In this document: piece after piece, positions 1 to 10,381 of the stretch | How positions within the stretch are numbered: position 1 is the stretch's first letter | How the letters are laid out: each line of letters opens with the position of its first letter | IMG/VR virus record: IMGVR_UViG_3300020578_000037 | Location: 20,689-84,688 of that record | Direction: 5' to 3' (one strand) | DNA from: a virus | DNA length: 64,000 bases | Translations under genes and position numbers: made by a program | The notes under the pieces: generated by a model | Told to the model about the DNA's origin: nothing | Databases searched by the model: none | The model's input: the letters and a program-made list of their open reading frames with translations, nothing else

Positions 1-607
1 AATGAAGTGGTAGCTGTCTAGGTGCTTCAAATAATTCAGCTATATACCTATTTTGTATTAATGTATGCTGTTCCAGGCAAATTGCGAATAATTTCTCGAG
101 ATTAGGTTTTAAAGTTCTCTCAACAAGCGAGCTATTAAATAAATCATAATTATACCACTGGTCATACTGTGGATCTCCTGTGTTATTTCTTCTAAATCTT
201 TGAGGAAATAAACCATGATGCGAAAGCCCTGCATCAATCCAATAAAAATATTCACTATTGAAAGGGTTGCTAGTGACCACTTCATTGAGCCAATCGGTCT
301 TCGAATACATAATTTCGTAGCATCTCATTGGCTCGAGTAAATTACTCGATTTAATTGGTTTCAATCTATCATATAGTTTGGTAGATTTAAGATCCAGTGG
401 TAATATTTTAATATTCTTATTGTGAGATGGCTCTAAAAACCTAGTAACTTTTGGTATGTGTTCTTCTGACGTATAAAGACATAAATTTACATCTGTATTC
501 AATATATTACGCAATGAATATAAGTAATGTAGTTCTCTAGACGTACGTCCGTTAAACTCTGTCTCGTATAAATCATAATATACGCATGAGATAAAGGTTA
601 CGCTCAT
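1..607 (-). CDS. HtrL/YibB-like putative glycosyltransferase (partial)
   Basis: Reads in from an ATG at 605-607 and runs off the window edge, so the C-terminus is missing; about 202 residues are visible. The stretch YWIDAGLSHHGLFP near the middle resembles the conserved core of the HtrL/YibB family, proteins linked to surface-sugar synthesis and thought to be glycosyltransferase-like. It follows the glycosyltransferase at 620-1954 with a 12-nt gap and has no promoter motif of its own, so it is probably its operon partner. Acting on a virion or host surface glycan is inference. The family call rests on a short motif and overall feel, not on an alignment. Confidence 0.5.
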   Translation of the reverse strand, partial: MSVTFISCVYYDLYETEFNGRTSRELHYLYSLRNILNTDVNLCLYTSEEHIPKVTRFLEPSHNKNIKILPLDLKSTKLYDRLKPIKSSNLLEPMRCYEIMYSKTDWLNEVVTSNPFNSEYFYWIDAGLSHHGLFPQRFRRNNTGDPQYDQWYNYDLFNSSLVERTLKPNLEKLFAICLEQHTLIQNRYIAELFEAPRQLPLH

Positions 608-619
608 TATATTATGAGT

Positions 620-1954
620 TTACCCGTCGTGGTTTAATATACCGGTAATAGGGTCTGCCCACCCCTTACTAATACTATGAGGCCATACAATCCAGCTATG
701 TGGCGGCTCTTCAATATTAAACTCTCTCCAAACCTTACAATACTTGTCAGGATCCGCAAACATTCTATCAATCTCACCTCTATCGGCATCTTTACGGTAA
801 ACATCATTACCGTTTTTATCCTTAAACGCTACGCACCAAAAATCATAGTCTTTCTCAGGTACTTGCTCGTATCTAATATCAATACAATGTTTAAAGATTC
901 TTAAGAAAGATTGCTCATATTCTTCCTTAGTCTTAAAATTATTAGGATTAGGCGCTAAATTATTATCCAGCGTAAATCTCTGCACTGCCCTTCTTTTAAA
1001 ATGAAGACCAGAGTAAGCCTCGTAATCAGAAACTGAACGTTCTGTACCAAACCCATACTTACCGAATTTAATTTTCTTGGTATTAGGATCCATTCCAAAG
1101 AGAATTCTATTTCTTTGATGTGAAAGTTTATTTAACTCATACCACTGCTTAACGTCGTCCCAATGCTTTGATCTACCGCGACGAGTATACTCATGCCAGG
1201 CAACAACAATGTGTGGATGGAAGAGATCGTAGCCGTGTGTGAATGACCTTACAGCTAAGTTAATCTCTTCTCCGTGAAAATAATAATAAGGATCATAAGG
1301 AACTTCCTTAATCCACTTACCTAGAGTAAAAATAAAATGGGCTGAAACAAAGCGAGAAGGTATTGGCTCGGATCTCTGCTTATAGTCATCTATTGATGCA
1401 GGGAGAAAAAATACTGCACCTTCAGGAATAAATCTATCAAAATTCATTTTCCAAGGAATCATAATACGTTCAGCAGGATCATTATCAGGATTGAAGCTAG
1501 AAATATAGCCTGTAAGCAAAGGCTTTTTATGTCCTTTATCTTGAAGCTGCTTTATCATATTAATGCACTTTTCATCCCAATCCTTTACAAACCTATGATG
1601 GCTATCAATCTGTAAATGATATTCTTCATCTTGATATTTGTCCTGTATCATACTACGGGCCCAGCATGTACCTTTGCTTTCCATACATGGAATGGGTATT
1701 ACCCTAAATCTTTTATCATCCGTAAATTCTGCTAACGTTTCAGTATCATCTCGCTGCCAGCAAATACCGAAAACTAGATTGTCAGGATTTTTAGCATTAG
1801 CGATACAATCTCTTATTGTAGGTAGTAACTGAGGATCGCGGTATGAAGCAATAGATATAAATATTTTATCACTTCCTGAAGACTTTTTAGTTGTCGATTT
1901 TGATTTAGTTAAAGATTTAGATACAGCTTTAGATTTAGTAATTTTTCTTTTCAC
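620..1954 (-). CDS. GT60-like glycosyltransferase
   Basis: The 444-residue product starts at a GTG placed exactly 6 nt after a -10 element. Residues 1-28 are a Lys/Ser/Thr-rich tail. From about residue 31 it has SIASYRDPQLLPTIRDC, the signature of the UDP-GlcNAc glycosyltransferase family related to Skp1 glycosyltransferase (GT60). IDSHHRF at about 116-122 is the expected metal-binding D-x-H region, and YFHGEEINLAVR lies in the C-terminal half. It probably transfers a sugar to a phage or host acceptor, unknown here. It lies next to the long T/P-rich adhesin at 1985-3766, whose many Thr residues would be plausible O-linked targets (inference). The early-type promoter contrasts with the late tail genes beside it. 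Confidence 0.75.
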   Translation of the reverse strand: MKRKITKSKAVSKSLTKSKSTTKKSSGSDKIFISIASYRDPQLLPTIRDCIANAKNPDNLVFGICWQRDDTETLAEFTDDKRFRVIPIPCMESKGTCWARSMIQDKYQDEEYHLQIDSHHRFVKDWDEKCINMIKQLQDKGHKKPLLTGYISSFNPDNDPAERIMIPWKMNFDRFIPEGAVFFLPASIDDYKQRSEPIPSRFVSAHFIFTLGKWIKEVPYDPYYYFHGEEINLAVRSFTHGYDLFHPHIVVAWHEYTRRGRSKHWDDVKQWYELNKLSHQRNRILFGMDPNTKKIKFGKYGFGTERSVSDYEAYSGLHFKRRAVQRFTLDNNLAPNPNNFKTKEEYEQSFLRIFKHCIDIRYEQVPEKDYDFWCVAFKDKNGNDVYRKDADRGEIDRMFADPDKYCKVWREFNIEEPPHSWIVWPHSISKGWADPITGILNHDG

Positions 1955-1960
1955 TAAATT

Positions 1961-1988
1961 ATTTTATTAGATAGTCAGCAAAAATCAA
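1961..1988 (-). promoter_or_regulatory. sigma70-type promoter of the 620-1954 gene
   Basis: On the minus strand: -35 TTGATT (1983-1988), 16-nt spacer, -10 TAAAAT (1961-1966), then 6 nt to the GTG. It overlaps the end of the upstream adhesin gene. The predicted +1 is the first base of the start codon. Confidence 0.65.
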
Positions 1989-3766
1989 TAGTAGTAAATC
2001 GTTATAGTAACACTGACTATAGTACCTGAATCTCTAGGAGTAAAGTCTTCTATATATAATTTCCAAGTACCGTTAATATTTGCTGGTGTAGCATTATTAT
2101 ATACGCCTAAATTAGCAACATACGGCCCTGCAGGGCATCCATTTATCAGATCAAAGTCTACCTCACTAGATGCGGTAAATGGTTTAAATGTACCTGCTGA
2201 AGTACCATCCCATACTTGAGAAGCTAATTGATCGAAGGTAACTGTTATTGGCGTATCTCCTATTCCTTCTCCTGTATTATAAGAAAGCAAAGTAGCAACA
2301 CCTGCAGGTGAAACTAAAAGTATTCCTAAGTCTTCATTATAGCTATGAGTTAAATTATTAAGTGTAACAGTAATATTATATGCATTGCTAGGTACACCAG
2401 AGACATTAATATTAAGCGGGTAGGGAGTTGCTATACCGAAAGAGGGTATTGCAATACCACCGGTAGATGTAAATGAAAGAGCAGCTTTAGGTGACGGCGT
2501 CATAGTAGGTGTTGCGGTAGGCGTTCTAGTATTTGTCGGTGTAATAGTAGGGGTTCTAGTTACTGTTGGTGTAGAGGTGTTCGTAGGTGTACTCGTACGT
2601 GTAGGGCCAGGTGTTCTAGTCACTGTAGGAGTATTAGTGGGCGTTCTTGTATTTGTTGGTGTGTTAGTTGTTGTTCTTGTCACTGTAGGAGTGTTAGTGG
2701 GCGTTCTTGTAGTAGTAGGTGTGGGTGAAGGTGATCTTGTAAAAGTAGGTGTGTATGTAGGGGTAAAGGTATATGTAGGGGTAACGGATGGAGTTCTAGT
2801 GTATGTTGGTGTATTTGTTGGTGTTGGTGTGTTTGTAGGTGTCTCAGTAGGTGTACTAGTGTTTGTTGGGGTTATAGAAATTGTAGGGGTTAATGAAATT
2901 GTTGGTGTGTTTGTGGGTGTTTCTGAGGGTGTTAATGAAAGTGTAGGTGTAAGAGACGGTGAAACAGAAATAGTAGGTGTATTAGATGGTGTAGAAGTAT
3001 TTGTGGGTGTAATAGAAGGTGTTGGTGTGGGTGTCAGGAAAAATGCATTAGCGTTAATACTCTTTATAGCTAATACAGCTGCATTAATATCAGTTGGAAA
3101 GTTCATGGGACCAAAGCTATAACCAATAGCAGGAAATACTGTTGGTGATATAGAATAGTTTAATTTATGGTCTACTATATTAATGAACCTATCTTTTATC
3201 TTATGATCTATTACAACTCTAGTACCTAAATCGGTAATTCTGACTCTAAAAGTTCTAAATGACGGTAATGGTTCTTTAGATGGGTCTACATTAGGAGTGA
3301 TTGTTTTTGGTATTTGCCTGTAAAGCTGAAAGGGTTCTGAAAAAGCAGAACTAGATAATGATTCTGTTCTATATAGGGGGTAGAAATCTTGTGATGTACC
3401 GCCTCTTAAAGTAATAGTGTTAGGTAAGGGCGATGCAAATCCACTTATAGTAGGTGTAAGGTTGGTTGAACCAAACTCACCGGTAGAATCGAAACCTATA
3501 GCAAGCTGACAATTTTGCGATCCTTGAAAATCTACTGTAGAAGCTCCTGTTAATGCTCTTAACCCTGCTACACCTAGAGCAGGCCCCGGGCCGCCTCCAG
3601 CAAGCTCTTTATTAGCATCAACAAAAAATAAGCTAAATCCATAATAACCTGATAGAGCATATCCAAAAAAAGCATACTCAAAAGTGACTATAAAATCTTT
3701 AGAAGTGTCTATGGTTTCATAGAAATATAATACTGATGATTTATCTAATGTAGAGAGTGTATACAT
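1985..3766 (-). CDS. Tail adhesin/fibre: lectin-like N-terminus, T/P-repeat stalk, P-domain
   Basis: 593 residues in three parts. Residues 1 to about 243 look like a beta-sandwich sugar-binding (L-type lectin-like) domain, with aromatic beta-strand segments such as [11 protein letters not shown]. Residues 245-426 are a long Thr/Pro/Ser/Asn tract built on a roughly ten-residue unit ([10 protein letters not shown]-like), an extended stalk. Residues 430-593 resemble a proprotein-convertase P-domain, with [29 protein letters not shown] and a final beta-strand. It is the last gene of the tail/baseplate run starting at gp25, so it is probably a distal fibre or decoration protein that recognises the host surface. 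Domain calls are by eye, and the lectin-like part is the least certain. Confidence 0.7.
   Translation of the reverse strand: MYTLSTLDKSSVLYFYETIDTSKDFIVTFEYAFFGYALSGYYGFSLFFVDANKELAGGGPGPALGVAGLRALTGASTVDFQGSQNCQLAIGFDSTGEFGSTNLTPTISGFASPLPNTITLRGGTSQDFYPLYRTESLSSSAFSEPFQLYRQIPKTITPNVDPSKEPLPSFRTFRVRITDLGTRVVIDHKIKDRFINIVDHKLNYSISPTVFPAIGYSFGPMNFPTDINAAVLAIKSINANAFFLTPTPTPSITPTNTSTPSNTPTISVSPSLTPTLSLTPSETPTNTPTISLTPTISITPTNTSTPTETPTNTPTPTNTPTYTRTPSVTPTYTFTPTYTPTFTRSPSPTPTTTRTPTNTPTVTRTTTNTPTNTRTPTNTPTVTRTPGPTRTSTPTNTSTPTVTRTPTITPTNTRTPTATPTMTPSPKAALSFTSTGGIAIPSFGIATPYPLNINVSGVPSNAYNITVTLNNLTHSYNEDLGILLVSPAGVATLLSYNTGEGIGDTPITVTFDQLASQVWDGTSAGTFKPFTASSEVDFDLINGCPAGPYVANLGVYNNATPANINGTWKLYIEDFTPRDSGTIVSVTITIYYY
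2489..3034 (-). repeat. Degenerate tandem repeat encoding the T/P-rich stalk
   Basis: About 546 bp of imperfect tandem repeats (ACACC/ACTCC-type codons) encode residues 245-426 of the adhesin. The unit is near 30 bp, with 10-residue periodicity. Such tracts expand and contract by slippage or recombination, so copy number probably varies among relatives. Confidence 0.85.
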
Positions 3767-3767
3767 A

Positions 3768-6700
3768 TTAAGAATAAGGTTTAAAAATGAATACTCCTTT
3801 TTGAGTATCTAATTCTCCTGGAGGAGCATAACCGTTAAATGTAAATATATTTTTATCTAAATACTCGCCAGATACAACTGCGGCAAAATTAGAAAAGTTA
3901 GTACTATTTACATCGGTAACTAATTTATACATGGAATTATTAATATTAGTTATTTTACCGTTTATATATTTAAAGTACGTTTTAAAAATATAAAATATTT
4001 CTGAAATATCTTTGCCAAGATAACTAATACAGTAGGTACCTGTTTCATTATCGAAATTGAGTAGTGGTTTCTCTATTTCTACTATATTAACATTAATATT
4101 CTTTTCTAATAATGAGAAGTCTTTTAAATCATAATAGGTTAATTTTTCAGTATCAATAAGAGGATATAGTTTAGTGGTCTTAAGTGTATCTACATCTAGA
4201 GAGTAAATTTCAGGATATATCATTTTATAGTTTGTAGCACTAAGATCATAAAAAATAACGGTTTTACAGAAAATAAAATTATTTTCAGTCTCATTAAACC
4301 AAACTGTTGAGAATTTTTCAAAATTAGAATATATTCCTTTTAAGAAATAAGAATCGTTAGCGACAACACTCTTTATTTGGTTTGTATCGTAGTCAAACTG
4401 TATTTTTACAAAAGCTAGATAGTTAATAGTCTCAAATTGTATTACATCATATACAACATCAAAATTAATAATATTGTTATTAATTTCATTAGCTACTTCA
4501 TCATTATATCTTGCAATAACCCCGCTTAATGCTGTAGAAAGTGGTAATATAATAGAAGAATTAGAATTTCTATAATACATATCTCCTAATTCTTTAAATT
4601 TAGAATCAAATAACGATTTCTTTTTATCTAAACCAGTAATTCCTTCAATAACGGTTGTTTCTCTTAATGGTACTTTGTAATTTAGAAAATTATTGTCCTC
4701 GACATAAGATACGTTGAAGTCTAATCCGTTAGCGCACGGTGATACGCCATTAATAGTATAAACATACCCGTTAACTTGGTTAACAGCAGAATATGGAGGC
4801 ACGTACGTAAATATTGCGGGGTTAACATAAGAAGGTCTATAATTGGCATCATAAGGAGTGGCGCCTGCGTCTACTAAAATAGAATAATAAACTAAGATAT
4901 CTTTTGTGAAATCAGGGCTGTCTGATGGAAAATCTACTAAAAGTGTACTATCAGCAGATACAAAAGTTGTACCGTCGTATTCAGAGCATATATATTCATC
5001 TTTTATAATTGCATCACAAAAAGTTTCTGGCTGCATTCTATATGAAATTACAGGATCAATAGATCCTGATAAGAAAAATCTGGGTATGCCTAGATTATAA
5101 GAAGAAGGGTTAGCAAAATATCCTGATCCCGGGGGTATATTAAGTGTGGTTTTTAATGTAACGCCTGAATAGCCGAGATTATCATTAATCACATCGTAGT
5201 TAAATTTAAATCCTGATATAGGGTCAAAAAATAAATGCCCATCTAATGCAAGGCATTTAAGAATATCTAGCTCATTATTATTACGCACATTTGTTAACGC
5301 TTTTTGAGGATTAATATCTTTAAATAAGATATATTCATTGCCGTAAATATCGTTTTTATATTGTACAACGGTTTTAAATTTTGATAAAAGCTTTTCATTT
5401 CTTAAATCTATAGGTAGTTCATTCTGTGGTATAGCTGGGTATATATCAGCGTTAGCCCAAATGTTTCTAATATCAGTTTTAAAAAATTCTTGCGGATCTG
5501 TATATCTTATTACTCCCTGAACTGCAGTATTTAGCGTCTGGTCTCTGCTTTCATATCCTCTAAAAGTTTGATAGTAAGAATGTGTGGTCGGATCACCAAA
5601 TTTAAACTGATTTGAGAAATCTGTTTTTAAAAAATAGCTTAATTCATAGAAATCTATTGGAGTAAAAAATTCTTCTTCTGTAAGCCCAGATACATTACCG
5701 TATTTCTTAGGATCAGGAAAAATATATATCGTGTTTTCTTTGAGTTTAGTTGTGTCGATCTTGTATCTTAATCCAAAATTATTAAAAACGGATAGGCCTA
5801 TTTTATCAGGCTTAAAGAATAATCCTATTTCTTTTGCAGTTTTTATATATTCGGTACTCGGTACTGCAGCTACTGAAGGGTACCTTTTATTTAAATAATT
5901 AGCAAAATCATTATTAGCGGAAAAAAGCATTCCGGAAAGTATTTCGCTGCTTGTCGAGCCTGTAGATACGTAATAAAAATCAGTACCTATAAATTTTTCA
6001 ATACCTGTTTTAATTAAATTTAGATTTAAATTTTCCTGTACTTCTGTGTTTACAGTATTAATAAAATTGCTATCTTTTAGATAATTTAATTGTGATGGGG
6101 TTAGCTGAGGATCAATAGAAAAATTATTATTACCTAGCTCTAGCAAAAAGAACGGATATGAAGATATAGCAGTGACTATACTTTGATTGAAATTTAAAAA
6201 TAAAGTGGGGTCGATATCATATTGATTGAAACTGAACATATCATTTCGTTCCCCTACGCTAACATCATAAGCTGACGCGGGTTTACTTGGGCTTATATCT
6301 AGATAGTTGGTATAAGTGTCGTATAAGTCCTCTACATCAATAATAAGATTGTTTTTTAAAGCGGACAAATCTAAGTTTAATGTACGGGTTAGTTCTGTGA
6401 GGTCATCTGTCTCTAAGCTCTTAGATATTTCATTATAAATCAATTTACCTATGCCAAAATTAGATCCTTTTAAATTATATCTAGTTGTAGCAGATTTTGT
6501 ATCGTCGCGTAATGTACTGTAATACAAACAGATATCTTTTATTTTTTTTGCAAAAAACGGTATAGCTATAGCTAGGTCTCTATTATTAGTATAATCGAGA
6601 TTTTTTAAAAATCTTTTTTCTTCTAATGATGTAAAAGACAATACAATTTCATTGATAAGAGATGTGTATAATAGCTTAGACGTATCTACTTGATCTTTTT

Positions 6701-6908
6701 TAGATAAATTTTTTACTTCATACCAATTGTTTAAGTAAGACTGATATCTATTTAAAAAGTCATCAGCATTAGTAAAAAGGTTGGTGTTATATTTTAGCCA
6801 CTCTTGAAAAGTTAATGGTGAATTAGCATCTACCGGATTATTTGGCTTTTCAAAGGATGTTATTGAAACAGATAATCTTTCATCAATAAATCTGCTAGAA
6901 TTTGACAT
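3768..6908 (-). CDS. Large virion protein of unknown fold (baseplate/fibre region)
   Basis: 1046 residues, unrecognised. No signal peptide or membrane segment; rich in Asn, Tyr, Asp and Phe, as phage fibre and baseplate proteins often are. It sits between the PKD/propeller protein and the adhesin on the same strand, with a 1-nt gap to the adhesin gene and 8 nt from its upstream neighbour. It has its own late-type octamer ATTAAATA ending 5 nt before the ATG, supporting late virion expression. A baseplate-periphery or fibre-connector role is inferred from position alone. Confidence 0.6.
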   Translation of the reverse strand: MSNSSRFIDERLSVSITSFEKPNNPVDANSPLTFQEWLKYNTNLFTNADDFLNRYQSYLNNWYEVKNLSKKDQVDTSKLLYTSLINEIVLSFTSLEEKRFLKNLDYTNNRDLAIAIPFFAKKIKDICLYYSTLRDDTKSATTRYNLKGSNFGIGKLIYNEISKSLETDDLTELTRTLNLDLSALKNNLIIDVEDLYDTYTNYLDISPSKPASAYDVSVGERNDMFSFNQYDIDPTLFLNFNQSIVTAISSYPFFLLELGNNNFSIDPQLTPSQLNYLKDSNFINTVNTEVQENLNLNLIKTGIEKFIGTDFYYVSTGSTSSEILSGMLFSANNDFANYLNKRYPSVAAVPSTEYIKTAKEIGLFFKPDKIGLSVFNNFGLRYKIDTTKLKENTIYIFPDPKKYGNVSGLTEEEFFTPIDFYELSYFLKTDFSNQFKFGDPTTHSYYQTFRGYESRDQTLNTAVQGVIRYTDPQEFFKTDIRNIWANADIYPAIPQNELPIDLRNEKLLSKFKTVVQYKNDIYGNEYILFKDINPQKALTNVRNNNELDILKCLALDGHLFFDPISGFKFNYDVINDNLGYSGVTLKTTLNIPPGSGYFANPSSYNLGIPRFFLSGSIDPVISYRMQPETFCDAIIKDEYICSEYDGTTFVSADSTLLVDFPSDSPDFTKDILVYYSILVDAGATPYDANYRPSYVNPAIFTYVPPYSAVNQVNGYVYTINGVSPCANGLDFNVSYVEDNNFLNYKVPLRETTVIEGITGLDKKKSLFDSKFKELGDMYYRNSNSSIILPLSTALSGVIARYNDEVANEINNNIINFDVVYDVIQFETINYLAFVKIQFDYDTNQIKSVVANDSYFLKGIYSNFEKFSTVWFNETENNFIFCKTVIFYDLSATNYKMIYPEIYSLDVDTLKTTKLYPLIDTEKLTYYDLKDFSLLEKNINVNIVEIEKPLLNFDNETGTYCISYLGKDISEIFYIFKTYFKYINGKITNINNSMYKLVTDVNSTNFSNFAAVVSGEYLDKNIFTFNGYAPPGELDTQKGVFIFKPYS

Positions 6909-6913
6909 GTAAG

Positions 6914-6921
6914 TATTTAAT
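6914..6921 (-). promoter_or_regulatory. T4-late-like promoter octamer, 3768-6908 gene
   Basis: Minus strand ATTAAATA, ending 5 nt before the ATG at 6908; fits the window-wide NWTAAATA pattern. Confidence 0.5.
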
Positions 6922-9900
6922 TGTTATATACTATGTTACTACCACTAAGAAACAGGCGTAATCCTTTAGTAAGCTCGTAGCTAATCATATTTTGCATAAT
7001 ACCGTTGTCTTCTGACCAGTTCTTAAAAGAACTGTTATTAAACTGAAGCGTGGTCATTTTATTATTCCAATCAATAATATTGTTAAAAATTGTGTTGTCG
7101 GGTACATAAACGTATTCATAAAACTTATAATAATCAGAAATTTCACTACCAGATAGTTTATTAGGAGCAATTAATCCCCATCCCCAATCATAACTATAGC
7201 TCGAAAGAGGAATTAATGTATTATATGGTGTAGGGGTATTACCTTTATAAATTAAATCTGTATTAACAAGTTTATAGATATCTGAAAATACTTCGTACGC
7301 GACTAACGGAACACCTGAAGATATTGAACTAGTTAATGTATTGAGCTCTGTACCTATATTAACTGGATTAGTTACTGTACCTAAGCTATTGTTAAAAGCT
7401 TCTGCAAATTTATTTGTATCGCCCCATAGATTTTTGTGCTTAATAGATAATAAGTTAACCAATCTCGTTAACTGTGGAGGAAATGGATAGTTATATTGCT
7501 CAAATTGAATAGAAAGTTCATTACAAAATGAAACTAGTTGATCTAAGTTACATTTATCAATATCAGAATTATTATTAACATAGTTTGCTATTTTTTCATA
7601 AATAGTTTTTCCTAATTCATAAGGTTGTGCACTTACATTACCTACAATAGTCCCCAAGAAGTCATCAAAAAATCTATTTTTATCTTCTAAAGATTCAGTA
7701 AAAATAAGTGACTTGTAAAATTCTTGAGCGTTAAAATCTTCATTTACTTTAGAAATATTATACTCTCCGGAAGTAGGATATATGTTAAACGGTGTAGATT
7801 GACCAGATATAGTTCTTGTTATTGTATTAGTATTTACATACTTGTTGACCCATCTTCCGCCTAACCAGTCGCCGTATGCCTGGAAGAGCTTATCTTCAAA
7901 TGTTGATAATTCATTAACTGTAATATTAGGAAAAGCGAGGTCTACATTAGGTAATAAGTTTGCTCCGGTTACAGAAGGTAAGGTAGTATCTATAAAATAC
8001 ATTTTTTTATTAAAATTGTTTATTACCCAAACGAAATCGGAAGAATCGCAAGCTATGCCGCCTATACTGCCGATATAGTTTGTAAAGTTTCCTGATCCGC
8101 CTATAAAGTTTGTTATAGCTCCAGTACCGCCATCAATTCTTGTAAGTGTATCACGATTCTGCACAACCCAAGCGTTTTGCTTACCGTCTACAGTAATATT
8201 ACCTATTAATCTAAAACCAGTCTTCGGATACCCGGGTATTAAATTACCGTTTGAATCAAATTTATAAAGATAATCATCTCTCCCGGTTAAAGTCTTTACA
8301 TTTGTTTTACTTAAATTATATGCTGTTATCCAAACAAATTTATTTCTATCTACACATATCTCTACCGGCGATATAAGTGTAGGGAAAGGAATAACTTTTA
8401 ATAAAGTACCGTAAGGGTCATACTTTACAACAAAATTTGATATAGGGTGTGTATAAGAGACCCATACATTATTCTGTACATCTGTTTCTACTGATGAAGG
8501 TAAAAGTATATTTTCACCCGCAAATCCGCTTAAAGAAGGTATATTATAATCAGAACTAAGAGCATATACTATATTACTCACGTTAGGGTAGGCTACAGAT
8601 TTAATGTAGCCATCGATTGCATCAATTTTTATAGCTGATACAGAGTCAAAAAGTGCTATCCATACATCGCCATTACCATCCATCGCCATACTACCGGGTG
8701 CAGCGCTTTCGAGTTCAGGTGACAATAGATTAGTAGATACAATACCTGTATTAGTAAGCAGAGGATATGAAGAAAGTGAGAATGATGATAATAGTGCTCC
8801 ATTAACATCAAACTTAATTAGAGTATCGTTAGTACCATCAGCAAACCACGTAGTATATTCATCACCTTTGCCTGAACCGGAGGTAGAAACTTGAATAGAA
8901 TATACATTTCTATTTTGTCTTGCATCAAAGTATTTGTTGGATGCAGATATAGATAATGTTAAGAAACCAGGACAAAAGCTATATATTTGCTGTCTGAAAA
9001 ATCTTAATAATAAATTGTATTGTGGTACTGCTATCCAGCCGACTAGAGTATCTTTTGGAAATGAAATAGGGTCTTCTATTACCATAGAAGCTGTTAAAAT
9101 ACAATTTGTAGTAGGTTCGTTAACAGTAAAATACCCTTTATAAAATGCTCCTATCGATTGAGGAATTTCGTCATTAAAATCCTCATAAAATTTTACGCCA
9201 GTGACAGGAGATAATATATTATTTTCGTTTTTAGCTATTCCTATTTTTAAATTATAACCTGTAGGTGGTTGCACGTACGTAACGACAGATGAAGAGGAAA
9301 GAGGTGGATATGTTTTTGTTGTATAGTTCTCATCATCCTTCATTCTAATAACAAACGGAATTTCAGTGTTTTGCCAGCTTATAACTGGCATATTAAAATT
9401 AGTTGCAGAAAGAGCGCCTTCACCATCGATACCATTGCTAGTGATTGATAATGATTGAGCTGGGTTATGTCTTACTTTGATTATAGGCATTACTGCTGGT
9501 TTTAAATTTTGAAAACCAAATTCCGTATATGGAATATATTCATAAGAATTATTATAAAGTGTATATTTGTCATTAAATTTAGAATTATCAAAAGATGCAA
9601 AAATAAAGATTGGTGCGTCGCGTGATGTGTAGTTTTTAGCTGCATCATCAACATAGTAAAAACTAGCGGACCCTGTAGTACCACAAAAAACACTACCTTC
9701 ATCATCTTTACCACAGATTTCTATTTTTTTATTTTGGTTTATTCTTGCGTAAATTTCTGTATTAGAAGTTACTACTCTATCTACTGTTACTAATTCAAAA
9801 TTATCCCCTATTTGTTGAAGTTGATAGAATCTACTTAATGCTCTTAAATGGGACCATTTATCACTTTGAGCTATATTAACATCTAAGTATTCACCATAAG

Positions 9901-10381
9901 CACCAGAAGCATATAAAAATAATGTATATCCTGATCCGCTCAATGCATTGTAAGATTGCCAACTGTTATGTCTTTTTATAATGAGCGGGTCAACTATTTT
10001 GCTAGCAGGAACATCATATATAAATTTTGTATAGTCTTCAAATAATAATTGATCATATATAAAATCGTAAATCTGCACTGTAGGTGAAAAAGAGCTATCA
10101 TATGCATTGCCGTTTTTACCAAATACAGTTAATTTTACAGTGTAATTTCCAGGCCATTTATATTGATGTACGGGAGAAAATGTATTGGATGTTTCACCGT
10201 CACCGAAATCCCAAAATACCTTTTTGTTAGATAAATCATCAGTTTTAAATAATTCTGCGCCTTCTAAAACAGGTGTAAATTTTAAAGGAGTATTGCTTAA
10301 TGTATAGGAAGACAATGTCCTGGTATTAGAATAGTCTCGTATATCAAAATATACGTATGTGTAATTAACACTCTGAGCCAT
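6917..10381 (-). CDS. Large virion protein with PKD domain and NHL-like beta-propeller
   Basis: 1154 residues. Residues about 30-105 match a PKD immunoglobulin-like domain: VFWDFGDGETSNTFSPVHQY followed by the GNYTVKLTV strand. Residues about 560-785 contain repeated blades (DGNGDVWIAL, DVQNNVWVSY, DRNKFVWITAY, DGKQNAWVVQ, DSSDFVWVIN), an NHL/streptogramin-lyase-like propeller. The C-terminal third is unrecognised and may attach to the baseplate. The gene abuts gp6, and its ATG follows an AAGGAG Shine-Dalgarno by 5 nt at the overlap with the gp6 end, as expected for an internal operon gene. Both domain types suit adhesion to polysaccharide or protein. The virion role is inferred from position. 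Confidence 0.7.
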   Translation of the reverse strand: MAQSVNYTYVYFDIRDYSNTRTLSSYTLSNTPLKFTPVLEGAELFKTDDLSNKKVFWDFGDGETSNTFSPVHQYKWPGNYTVKLTVFGKNGNAYDSSFSPTVQIYDFIYDQLLFEDYTKFIYDVPASKIVDPLIIKRHNSWQSYNALSGSGYTLFLYASGAYGEYLDVNIAQSDKWSHLRALSRFYQLQQIGDNFELVTVDRVVTSNTEIYARINQNKKIEICGKDDEGSVFCGTTGSASFYYVDDAAKNYTSRDAPIFIFASFDNSKFNDKYTLYNNSYEYIPYTEFGFQNLKPAVMPIIKVRHNPAQSLSITSNGIDGEGALSATNFNMPVISWQNTEIPFVIRMKDDENYTTKTYPPLSSSSVVTYVQPPTGYNLKIGIAKNENNILSPVTGVKFYEDFNDEIPQSIGAFYKGYFTVNEPTTNCILTASMVIEDPISFPKDTLVGWIAVPQYNLLLRFFRQQIYSFCPGFLTLSISASNKYFDARQNRNVYSIQVSTSGSGKGDEYTTWFADGTNDTLIKFDVNGALLSSFSLSSYPLLTNTGIVSTNLLSPELESAAPGSMAMDGNGDVWIALFDSVSAIKIDAIDGYIKSVAYPNVSNIVYALSSDYNIPSLSGFAGENILLPSSVETDVQNNVWVSYTHPISNFVVKYDPYGTLLKVIPFPTLISPVEICVDRNKFVWITAYNLSKTNVKTLTGRDDYLYKFDSNGNLIPGYPKTGFRLIGNITVDGKQNAWVVQNRDTLTRIDGGTGAITNFIGGSGNFTNYIGSIGGIACDSSDFVWVINNFNKKMYFIDTTLPSVTGANLLPNVDLAFPNITVNELSTFEDKLFQAYGDWLGGRWVNKYVNTNTITRTISGQSTPFNIYPTSGEYNISKVNEDFNAQEFYKSLIFTESLEDKNRFFDDFLGTIVGNVSAQPYELGKTIYEKIANYVNNNSDIDKCNLDQLVSFCNELSIQFEQYNYPFPPQLTRLVNLLSIKHKNLWGDTNKFAEAFNNSLGTVTNPVNIGTELNTLTSSISSGVPLVAYEVFSDIYKLVNTDLIYKGNTPTPYNTLIPLSSYSYDWGWGLIAPNKLSGSEISDYYKFYEYVYVPDNTIFNNIIDWNNKMTTLQFNNSSFKNWSEDNGIMQNMISYELTKGLRLFLSGSNIVYNN

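Noticed and set aside
2489-3034. Regular repeats suggesting a CRISPR array
   Set aside because: The units are imperfect, of about 30 bp with no unique spacers, and encode a T/P stalk in frame.
2577-3122. 181-residue open frame on the plus strand, Val/Gly-rich
   Set aside because: It is the antisense shadow of the T/P-repeat codons of the adhesin; low complexity and no promoter.
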